Assembly: GCA_052118425.1 (NCBI GenBank)
Contig: JBQKHF010000062.1
Origin: Roseburia_C sp900315735
Lineage (GTDB): Bacteria; Bacillota; Clostridia; Lachnospirales; Lachnospiraceae
Direction: 5' to 3' (one strand)
DNA length: 12,137 nucleotides
Shown here: positions 6,894 through 12,137 of the stretch, one piece after another
How the letters are laid out: each line of letters begins with the position of its first letter
How positions within the stretch are numbered: the stretch's first letter is position 1
Translations under genes and position numbers: made by a program
Notes under the pieces: model-generated
Databases searched by the model: none
What the model was told of the DNA's origin: nothing
What the model saw: the letters and a program-made list of their open reading frames with translations, nothing else

Positions 6894-7811
6894 ATGACAT
6901 ATCAGCAATTTCTTACGGAAATCCAGTTACAAATTCATTCCCTTTTTGATGCAGACGTTACCATTCAGCTGCATAAAATTCAAAAAAATAATGGTGTTAC
7001 TTTAGATGGACTTACCATTCTGCAAAAGGACTGTAACATCTCTCCTACCATTTATCTCAATGATTATTATAAAGAATATCAGGCAGGAAAAAGTATGAAA
7101 AACATTCTTTTGCATATCCGGGAAATCTACCGGGCTTACCGCCCCAGCAGTTCTATCGATGTGGCATTCTTTACCAATTTTGAAAATGTCCGGCACCGCA
7201 TCCTCTTTAAACTGATTCACTATCAGAAAAATGAGGAACTTCTCAAAGAAATCCCTCATTTTCGTTATCTTGATTTTGCAGTTGTTTTCTATTGTCTTTT
7301 ATCTACCTCAAGTCAGGGAAACGCAACCATTCTGATTCGTTCCACTCACCTTTCCTACTGGAACATCTCCGCAGATGATTTATATTCCTATGCCTTGGAA
7401 AATACACCCGCACAGCTTCCTGCTGATTTTGAGCCATTAATGCCATTACTCAATAAGCTTATGCCAATGCCATTTCCGGCAGATATCATGGAAGAAGAAT
7501 CCGAAACACCTCTTTATGTATTAACCAATAAAGCCAAACTCTATGGTGCTTCCTGCATTCTCTATCCGAATCTTTTGGATTCCATTGCAGATAAGCTCAC
7601 ATGTGACTTTTATCTGATTCCAAGCAGCATTCATGAATTTCTGATTCTCCCTGCCCTGCCGGGAACCTGTATACAGGATTTAAATGCTATGATTCACGAA
7701 GTAAATTCCACTCAGGTTGAGGAAGAAGAAATCTTATCTGATCACGCTTATTTCTATTCCCGCTCAGAAAAGCTTCTTACTTCTATGTCAGATGAAGGGA
7801 CTACAATCTAG
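6894..7811 (+). CDS. DUF5688-type protein of unknown function
   Basis: A 305-residue soluble protein. The N-terminal pattern MTYQQFLTEIQ, then NNGVTLDGLTI and SPTIYLNDYYKEY, resembles the DUF5688 family as I remember it from Lachnospiraceae. Those proteins often occur in several copies per genome and have no known function. There is no signal peptide or membrane segment. The middle (about 115-230) contains LDFAVVFYCLLST and a serine-rich turn. The C-terminal part has YLIPSSIHEFLILPAL (240-255 region) and ends in an acidic tail. The start is fixed by AGGAGG (6883-6888), 5 bases before the ATG at 6894; an upstream in-frame TTG at 6828 lies inside the hairpin and is rejected. The 3' end overlaps glgA by 11 bases tail to tail. 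Confidence 0.82.
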   Translation: MTYQQFLTEIQLQIHSLFDADVTIQLHKIQKNNGVTLDGLTILQKDCNISPTIYLNDYYKEYQAGKSMKNILLHIREIYRAYRPSSSIDVAFFTNFENVRHRILFKLIHYQKNEELLKEIPHFRYLDFAVVFYCLLSTSSQGNATILIRSTHLSYWNISADDLYSYALENTPAQLPADFEPLMPLLNKLMPMPFPADIMEEESETPLYVLTNKAKLYGASCILYPNLLDSIADKLTCDFYLIPSSIHEFLILPALPGTCIQDLNAMIHEVNSTQVEEEEILSDHAYFYSRSEKLLTSMSDEGTTI

Positions 7812-9240
7812 CATATAATTTTTCATATTCCTTTGCAGAACTGGACCAGGAAAAATTCTGTTCCATACCGCGTCTTGCAATATTCAGCCACTCGGTCCGG
7901 TTCTCATGGAATACCTGATATGCATAAAGAAGACTGTCACGCATCTCATGAGCATTATAATTCGAAAACGTAAAGCCGGTTCCGGTATGCTGGTACTCAT
8001 TATATGGCTCTACCGTATCCTTTAAGCCACCGGTCTCACGTACCACCGGTACTGTTCCATAGCGAAGACTCATCAACTGACTCAGTCCACAAGGTTCAAA
8101 TAAAGATGGCATCAAAAATGCATCTGATGCTGCATAAATTCTATGCGCTGCCTCTTCGGAATACATAATATTTGCCTTCAGTCTGTCCGGATACTTGCTC
8201 TCATAATAGCGGAACATATTCTCATAGCGTTCCTCTCCGGTTCCTAAGGCAACAATTGCAAATTTGCCGGAAGAAAGCAGCTCATCCATCATATAATCCA
8301 CCAGTGCAAATCCCTTCTGCTCTGTCATTCTCGAAACAATTCCAACTAACATCACATCATCCGAATATAGAAGATTCATATCCTTTAAAAGTGCCTGCTT
8401 ATTTTTCTGCTTGCCCTCTTCCAAATCATAGGCATCATATAAATAAGCAATCCTTGGATCCGCTTTTGGATTATACTCATTATAATCGATTCCATTAATA
8501 ATGCCGCTTAATTTATAGCTGTTGCTGCGAATGAGGCCATCTAAGCCTTCGCCCCCATCCGGTGTTGTTATCTCATAGGCATAAGTCGGGCTTACTGTCG
8601 TTACGGCATCTGCATATACAATGCCGCCCTTCAGATAATTGCCCTCTCCATAGGATTCTAATTTATCCGGTGTAAAAAGATCATCCGGCAGCCCGGTAAT
8701 ATCTTTTACTGCCTTTAGATTCCAGCGACCCTGGAACTGAAGATTGTGTATCGTAAATACCGTCTTCATATTCTGGTAAAATACATTTTTCTTATAGACA
8801 TTTTCCAAATATACCGGAACCAGTCCCGTCTGCCAGTCATGGCAATGGATAATATCCGGCTGATAATTCATATGCGGCAGTGCTTCTAATACTGCTTTTG
8901 AGAAAAATGCAAATTTCTCTACATCTTCATAAATATTATTATATGGTCTGTCTCCCGCAAAATAAAATTCGTTATCAATAAAATAATACTGGATTCCATC
9001 TTCTTTTGCCTCCAGTATTCCTACATATTGTTTGCGCCAGCCCAGATCCACATAGAAATGCAGTACATGATGCATTTTCTTGCGCATATCCTCCCGGATA
9101 CACATATACTTTGGCAGCATGACGCTGACTTCATATTCATTTTTTGAAAAATATTTTGGCAGTGAACCTGCAACGTCTGCAAGGCCTCCTGTTTTAATAA
9201 ATGGAACTGCCTCTGATGTAACAAATAATACCCGCTTCAT
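7801..9240 (-). CDS. glgA: Glycogen synthase GlgA (ADP-glucose type, GT5)
   Basis: A 479-residue cytoplasmic glucosyltransferase that extends alpha-1,4-glucan chains from ADP-glucose. The N-terminal Rossmann half opens with MKRVLFVTSEAVPFIKTGGL; Lys16 in KTGGLADV is the ADP-glucose-binding motif. HCHDWQT (132-138) and FTIHNLQFQG (162-171) are typical of GT5 enzymes. The C-terminal half has SRMTEQKG (303-310), the acid motif SLFEPCGLSQ (379-388, Glu382) and the second TGG copy RETGGLKD (401-408). The length matches GlgA (about 476-480). The start at 9240 has GGGGG 8 bases upstream. A longer reading from 9333 would add 31 residues coded partly by the repeat block and is rejected. No other glg gene is in the window. 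Confidence 0.94.
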   Translation of the reverse strand: MKRVLFVTSEAVPFIKTGGLADVAGSLPKYFSKNEYEVSVMLPKYMCIREDMRKKMHHVLHFYVDLGWRKQYVGILEAKEDGIQYYFIDNEFYFAGDRPYNNIYEDVEKFAFFSKAVLEALPHMNYQPDIIHCHDWQTGLVPVYLENVYKKNVFYQNMKTVFTIHNLQFQGRWNLKAVKDITGLPDDLFTPDKLESYGEGNYLKGGIVYADAVTTVSPTYAYEITTPDGGEGLDGLIRSNSYKLSGIINGIDYNEYNPKADPRIAYLYDAYDLEEGKQKNKQALLKDMNLLYSDDVMLVGIVSRMTEQKGFALVDYMMDELLSSGKFAIVALGTGEERYENMFRYYESKYPDRLKANIMYSEEAAHRIYAASDAFLMPSLFEPCGLSQLMSLRYGTVPVVRETGGLKDTVEPYNEYQHTGTGFTFSNYNAHEMRDSLLYAYQVFHENRTEWLNIARRGMEQNFSWSSSAKEYEKLYARL

Positions 9241-9288
9241 TTCTGTTACCCCCAAATTTTGATACCCTTTTTTGAATATTGCAGTGCA

Positions 9289-9372
9289 GCATTCGCACGA
9301 TTTACGCTCACACTCACAAATACCGCTCTTCACAGTGCATCTTCGAAAACCTTCGGTTTTCTCGATGTACGG
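9289..9372. repeat. Repeat unit, copy 1 (84 bp)
   Basis: It begins GCATTCGC, shares TTACGCTCACACTC, CAGTGCATC and TTTTCTCGATGTACGG with copy 2, and contains the hairpin GAAAACC-TTC-GGTTTTC. It differs from copy 2 by scattered substitutions and a short deletion in the middle. Confidence 0.8.
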
Positions 9373-9462
9373 GCATTCGCCCTACTTACGCTCACACTCG
9401 CAAATCCGCTGCGCTTTCTTTCGCAGTGCATCTCGAAAACCCCTGGTTTTCTCGATGTACGG
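9373..9462. repeat. Repeat unit, copy 2 (90 bp), with the start of a third copy
   Basis: It directly abuts copy 1 and has the same layout, with the hairpin GAAAACC-CCT-GGTTTTC flanked by CATC/GATG pairing. The small hairpin GGGC-ATTC-GCCC spans the junction at 9371-9382 and recurs at 9461-9472, where a third copy starts (GCATTCGCCCTA, 9463-9474) and breaks off at the long inverted repeat. TTACGCTCA appears once more at 9549-9557. Confidence 0.8.
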
Positions 9463-9475
9463 GCATTCGCCCTAT

Positions 9476-9535
9476 CAGCCGACAGAAATACGCGATACTT
9501 TGTGCAAGCACAGTATCGCGTATTTCTGTCGGCTG
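9476..9535. repeat. Perfect 24-bp inverted repeat with a 12-base loop
   Basis: Arms at 9476-9499 and 9512-9535 are exact reverse complements. The left arm begins CAGCCGACAG and ends GCGATACT; the loop is TTGTGCAAGCAC. It can form a long RNA hairpin on either strand. Neither side has a T-tract, so it is not a standard terminator. Confidence 0.92.
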
Positions 9536-9556
9536 CACTGCTCATTGCTTACGCTC

Positions 9557-9565
9557 ATTATACCA
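9557..9565 (-). promoter_or_regulatory. Candidate extended -10 promoter of glgA
   Basis: On the minus strand the sequence reads TGGTATAAT, an extended -10 with a perfect TATAAT (9562-9557). The -35 region is weak (TTTTCT at 17-base spacing). Transcription would start near 9550, just before the repeat block, so glgA would carry a structured leader of about 310 bases. I see no good promoter between the block and the glgA start. Confidence 0.5.
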
Positions 9566-9645
9566 CGTTATGGGGGAGCAGAAAATACCTAAAATGTCTG
9601 ATTCAGATACTATATTTTGCTGCCGTTTTTTGTAGAAACCACCTT

Positions 9646-10443
9646 TTAATATGCTTTATATTCCAGGCGGATTCTATCTGCAATCAGTGCTATAAATTCC
9701 GAATTCGTCGGTTTGCCTTTTCCATTGTTTATCGTATATCCAAACAGTTCGTCAATCGTATCCATTTTGCCACGGCTCCAGGCTACTTCTATTGCATGGC
9801 GGATAGCACGCTCTACGCGGCTGGCTGTTGTCTGATATTTTTTGGCAATTGTCGGATATAATATTTTTGTAATGGAATTAAGCATTTCAATATCATTTAC
9901 CGACATGATAATTGCTTCACGCAAATACTGATATCCTTTGATATGTGCCGGAACTCCTATTTCATGTATAATATTTGTTACTTTACTTTCCAAATCCTCC
10001 GGTTTTGTAGAAGGCTTTTTCTCATACGCTCCGATTTTTTTGGACTCTGTAACGTTAATTCCCCTTAGTACTCTCGTACTTTTTATCCGATTGATAATCA
10101 TATCATTATCGAAGGGCTTCATGATGTAATAATCCGCCCCAAGATTAAATGCATCTTCTGTAATCCGGTCCTGTCCTACCGCACTGATAATAATAAAACT
10201 AGGACATTTTCTTATGGTTTTATCTTTTTTTACTTTTTCTAGCAGTGCAAGTCCGTCAAGTTTTGGCATAACTATATCTAATAAAACAACATCCGGCTGT
10301 TTATGTTTGATAATCTCATATGCTTCGACCCCGTTCTTCGCCGTACCAACCACCTGCAAATCCTTATCGCTGGTTACGATTTCATCTAAAAGTTGTACCA
10401 TTCTCTCGTTATCATCTGCAATTGCTACATTTAATTTTTCCAT
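9646..10443 (-). CDS. spo0A: Sporulation master response regulator Spo0A
   Basis: A 265-residue response regulator that, when phosphorylated, binds 0A boxes (TGTCGAA) and commits the cell to sporulation. The receiver domain spans 1-125, with acidic pocket Asp10-Asp11, phosphoacceptor Asp56 in VVLLDIVMP and conserved Lys109 in YYIMKPFD. After a variable linker (about 127-148), the Spo0A-specific DNA-binding domain runs from about 150 to the end. It contains HEIGVPAHIKGYQYLREAI and the recognition helix region TTASRVERAIRHAIEVAW (205-222). Both domains and the length (Bacillus 267) are intact. The ATG at 10443 has AGGAGG 6 bases upstream; an in-frame ATG at 10506 adds 21 residues and has no such site. 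The gene follows spoIVB in the same order as in Bacillus. The 221-base gap between them holds 0A boxes, so autoregulation is likely. Confidence 0.96.
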   Translation of the reverse strand: MEKLNVAIADDNERMVQLLDEIVTSDKDLQVVGTAKNGVEAYEIIKHKQPDVVLLDIVMPKLDGLALLEKVKKDKTIRKCPSFIIISAVGQDRITEDAFNLGADYYIMKPFDNDMIINRIKSTRVLRGINVTESKKIGAYEKKPSTKPEDLESKVTNIIHEIGVPAHIKGYQYLREAIIMSVNDIEMLNSITKILYPTIAKKYQTTASRVERAIRHAIEVAWSRGKMDTIDELFGYTINNGKGKPTNSEFIALIADRIRLEYKAY

Positions 10444-10494
10444 GTCAAACCTCCTGCCGTTTCCACTCTTTTGTACAAAGATGAAACTACTTGT

Positions 10495-10523
10495 ATTTAA
10501 ACACAACTTTTCTGTCGTTTCAA
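10495..10523 (-). promoter_or_regulatory. Candidate proximal spo0A promoter overlapped by a 0A-like box
   Basis: On the minus strand TTGAAA (10523-10518, five of six matches) and TTAAAT (10500-10495, four of six) are 17 bases apart. The start would be near 10488, 45 bases before the ATG. A near-consensus box TGTCGTT (10513-10519, plus strand) covers the edge of the -35 box, a position that would fit repression by Spo0A. Confidence 0.45.
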
Positions 10524-10542
10524 CCTAAAGCGTTCATCCAAT

Positions 10543-10560
10543 TTCGACATCAATGTCGTC
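10543..10560. promoter_or_regulatory. 0A box pair forming an inverted repeat
   Basis: TTCGACA (10543-10549) is a perfect TGTCGAA 0A box on the minus strand. It is followed after 4 bases by TGTCGTC (10554-10560), so CGACA-TCAA-TGTCG is an inverted repeat. Known 0A boxes bind phosphorylated Spo0A; the site here is inferred from sequence and its place upstream of spo0A. Confidence 0.6.
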
Positions 10561-10606
10561 CGGGAGACAACGGCTGCCTTCTTCCCCTTATACATTTTGT
10601 ATCATA

Positions 10607-10644
10607 ATTATATCCTAACATAAAATTTGTCGAAACGTGTCGTT
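10607..10644. promoter_or_regulatory. Distal spo0A promoter candidate with tandem 0A boxes at its -35 region
   Basis: The plus strand has a perfect box TGTCGAA (10628-10634) and a near-perfect TGTCGTT (10638-10644), spaced exactly 10 bp, about one helix turn. On the minus strand a perfect TATAAT lies at 10612-10607 with no good -35 box; the first 0A box occupies that position instead. This is the arrangement known from Spo0A-activated sigma-A promoters such as spoIIG. A sigma-H promoter could also exist here (AGGATAT at about 10616-10610), but its -10 match is poor. Confidence 0.55.
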
Positions 10645-10664
10645 AAATTACAAACTGTTTTTTC

Positions 10665-11960
10665 TTATGGATTCGACGTTTTCCCCGTCTCTAACATATC
10701 CTCAATAAAAATCCCATAGCCCTTCTTCGCATCATTCACAAATACATGGGTAACTGCACCAATCAGCTTTCCGTTCTGGATAATCGGGCTTCCACTCATT
10801 CCCTGCACAATACCTCCTGTACTCTCTAACAGAGCAGCATCCTCCACTTCAAACAGAATGCTTTTGTTCTCTTTATTATCCCGATAATTAACTTCCGTAA
10901 TTCTTATCTTATAATGCGCTATCGTCCCATCGATATCACTGATAATTTCCGCTTCTCCGGATTCGATATCCTGTTTATAACCAATGGGATATGTTACAGC
11001 ATGTTCCAGCAAATTATTTTTTTCATGTAATGTTCCATAGATTCCCCGTTCGCAGTTCTTTTCAATATCTCCCATACAATATTTTTCTTCATAGTTAATG
11101 ACTCCTGATAATTCACCCGGTTTACCGGATTCTCCTTTTACGATTCCAACCAGTCTGCTGTTATAAAGTTTTCCTGTCCCTACTTCCAGTACACTTCCTG
11201 TGTCCATATCCGTTACGGCATGCCCCAATGCGCCATAGCCTCCATCCGGGCTGATATAGGTAAGTGTTCCGATTCCTGCCAGGTCATCCCTTACCCAGAC
11301 TCCTAATTTATACGTTTCTTCTTTTGACAATTTCGGCTGTATATATAATTCTAATTCTTCTCCATTTCGACGTATCCGAAGTACTAAAGATTTTCCTTCA
11401 CATTGACCTACAGCATCCATCAATGCTTCCTTATTTTCAAGCTCTACACCATCTACTGCACAGATATAATCTCCACTCTTTAAAACATTCTGTGCCGGTG
11501 CATACAGCATACCATCTAACCCTTCAAAATTTCCCGTTCCAATGACAAAGACACCATCCGTCTGCACATAAATGCCGATATTTTCTCCACTGGCATAGAC
11601 CTCCTGCTCCGCTACAATATCTGCCTGCACATCCTTTATTGGAATAATTCCAAAGAGCTTTGCTCGCAAAACAACCGTATCTGAAGCCATAGCTACTTCA
11701 TTTTTTTCGGTACCGGCCTTGTCTATACTGCTTTGCAGCTGCTGATTTTTAATTACAGATGTATCGATAAATTTCTTTCCGGAATCCCGGCATTCAAAAG
11801 TTACCGGCACGGAAATGTCCAGTTTACTTAAATCCCCATCAATCAGTTTTACTTCATCCGGAACCATATTTAACATAAGCTGATAAACAAATACCAGCCA
11901 GACAATCACTATAATCTGCCATATATTTTTTATGCTTTTTCTTATTAATTTACTCCGCAT
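10665..11960 (-). CDS. spoIVB: SpoIVB peptidase (S55 family)
   Basis: A 431-residue serine protease. In Bacillus it is made in the forespore, crosses into the intermembrane space and cleaves SpoIVFA to start sigma-K activation. Residues 1-12 are basic and 13-31 hydrophobic, forming an uncleaved signal anchor. A PDZ domain covers about 120-205, with AQNVLKSGDYICAVDGVEL typical of its peptide groove. The S55 protease domain follows, with catalytic His247 in GALGHAVTD and catalytic Ser389 in GGIVQGMSGSPI (382-393), then THVFVND and GYGIFIEDML. The length matches the Bacillus protein (426). GAGG lies about 10 bases before the ATG. spo0A is next downstream. The group II intron ends 68 bases upstream, so the normal upstream neighbour and part of the promoter may be separated from it; I see no clear sigma-F or sigma-G promoter in the remaining 68 bases. 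Confidence 0.95.
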   Translation of the reverse strand: MRSKLIRKSIKNIWQIIVIVWLVFVYQLMLNMVPDEVKLIDGDLSKLDISVPVTFECRDSGKKFIDTSVIKNQQLQSSIDKAGTEKNEVAMASDTVVLRAKLFGIIPIKDVQADIVAEQEVYASGENIGIYVQTDGVFVIGTGNFEGLDGMLYAPAQNVLKSGDYICAVDGVELENKEALMDAVGQCEGKSLVLRIRRNGEELELYIQPKLSKEETYKLGVWVRDDLAGIGTLTYISPDGGYGALGHAVTDMDTGSVLEVGTGKLYNSRLVGIVKGESGKPGELSGVINYEEKYCMGDIEKNCERGIYGTLHEKNNLLEHAVTYPIGYKQDIESGEAEIISDIDGTIAHYKIRITEVNYRDNKENKSILFEVEDAALLESTGGIVQGMSGSPIIQNGKLIGAVTHVFVNDAKKGYGIFIEDMLETGKTSNP

Positions 11961-11995
11961 TATAATTTTTCCTCGCTACCGGCATAAATAACTAC

Positions 11996-12029
11996 GGGAA
12001 ACGCTTTTTACAAGTTTCCCATGTAAAAA
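11996..12029. repeat. Two interlocked inverted repeats upstream of spoIVB, at the intron junction
   Basis: GGGAAAC (11996-12002) pairs with GTTTCCC (12014-12020). Overlapping it, TTTTTACA (12005-12012) pairs with TGTAAAAA (12022-12029) across 9 bases. The second palindrome ends at the predicted intron 3' boundary. The two pairings are mutually exclusive in RNA. They may be the intron target site or a spoIVB regulatory site. Confidence 0.65.
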
Positions 12030-12137
12030 TCGAGTAGGAGGGGAATTTAACTAAATTTCCCGACCTCTCACACCACCGTGCGTACCGTTCGGTACACGGC
12101 GGTTCAATCAACTTAACAAGTAACACACCTTTCGGTG
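12029..12137 (-). mobile_element. Group II intron, 3' end (domains V and VI), truncated by the window edge
   Basis: Read on the minus strand, the sequence matches the conserved end of bacterial group II introns. Domain V is GAACCGCCGTGTACC, a short loop, then GGTACGCACGGTGGT (stem with a 2-base CG bulge), followed by GTGAGAGG. Domain VI is GGGAA...TTCCC, with the usual CCTCCTACTCGAT at the 3' end, where the A of CCTAC is the likely branch point. The predicted 3' splice junction is at about 12029-12030. Any reverse transcriptase/maturase gene would lie beyond the window, upstream of domain V. It is oriented like spoIVB and spo0A, so it would be spliced from their transcript if co-transcribed. 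Confidence 0.82.

Larger units (their letters stand above)
9281..9541. repeat. Composite repeat block with 10-bp terminal inverted repeats upstream of glgA
   Basis: The block is bounded by GCAGTGCAGC (9281-9290) and its exact reverse complement GCTGCACTGC (9532-9541). Inside are two imperfect direct copies of an ~84-90 bp unit and a long perfect inverted repeat. It resembles a MITE or a compound REP/BIME-type intergenic element. No transposase gene and no obvious target-site duplication were seen. Together with flanking sequence it fills the 405 gene-free bases between glgA and spo0A, apart from the candidate glgA promoter. Confidence 0.7.

Noticed and set aside
9241..9333. N-terminal extension of GlgA by 31 residues from an ATG at 9333
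   Set aside because: The extension is Cys-rich and partly coded by the repeat; GlgA proteins begin at MKRVLFVTSE, and GGGGG precedes the ATG at 9240.
9289..9475. CRISPR array suggested by the tandem units
   Set aside because: There are only two full copies of 84-90 bp units that directly abut, with no unique spacers and no cas genes.
9330..9545. Minus-strand frame with the repeated peptide SRANARTSRKP
   Set aside because: It is the translation of the tandem repeat and the long hairpin, without a ribosome-binding site or a recognisable protein.
9259..9861. Long plus-strand reading frames across the repeat block and into spo0A (also 9272-9592 and 9279-9635)
   Set aside because: They arise because the repeat has no plus-strand stops. 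They have no ribosome-binding site, contain the repeat translated in different frames, and one runs antisense into spo0A.
11961..12028. Sigma-F or sigma-G promoter for spoIVB
   Set aside because: GGGAAACTTG partly resembles a sigma-F -10 element, but no matching -35 is found at the right distance, where the intron sequence begins.

Overview
The window looks like chromosomal DNA from a low-GC, spore-forming Clostridia, most likely a member of the Lachnospiraceae. The basis is the spoIVB-spo0A sporulation pair, strong AGGAGG ribosome-binding sites, a glycogen synthase, a DUF5688-type protein and the general codon style. Both ends run into mobile or repetitive DNA: a structured element at the left edge (probably the right end of an IS200/IS605-type TnpB insertion) and the 3' end of a group II intron at the right edge. 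This is what a contig bounded by repeats would look like.

Layout from left to right. Positions 1-120 hold the structured left-edge element. Positions 154-2009 are a minus-strand operon of a small four-TM membrane protein, a DHH/DHHA1 phosphoesterase and an acidic protein of unknown function, driven by a good sigma-A promoter at 2089-2117. A divergent promoter at 2135-2163 faces tRNA-Thr(CGT) at 2237-2309. Positions 2471-6733 are a complete plus-strand polyamine operon: an XRE-cupin regulator, then potA, potB, potC and potD. It has a near-consensus promoter at 2344-2372 followed by two inverted repeats. A hairpin at 6819-6849 closes it and is itself preceded by a promoter-like sequence for the next gene, a DUF5688-type protein (6894-7811). 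This gene converges on, and overlaps by 11 bases, the minus-strand glycogen synthase gene glgA (7801-9240).

The 405 bases between glgA and spo0A (9241-9645) are the most unusual part. A block with 10-bp terminal inverted repeats holds two imperfect tandem copies of an ~84-90 bp unit and a perfect 24-bp-arm inverted repeat. It lies between glgA and its best candidate promoter (extended -10 at 9557-9565), so it is probably transcribed as a long structured glgA leader.

The right third holds spo0A (sporulation master regulator) and upstream spoIVB (the S55 protease that triggers sigma-K activation in Bacillus). The 221-bp gap between them carries several TGTCGAA-type 0A boxes, including a 10-bp-spaced tandem pair at the -35 position of one candidate promoter, which suggests autoregulation. 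The group II intron ends 68 bases upstream of the spoIVB start codon, directly against a palindrome. I did not find a convincing wholly new multi-gene system. The best leads are the repeat block in the glgA leader and the intron-palindrome junction.
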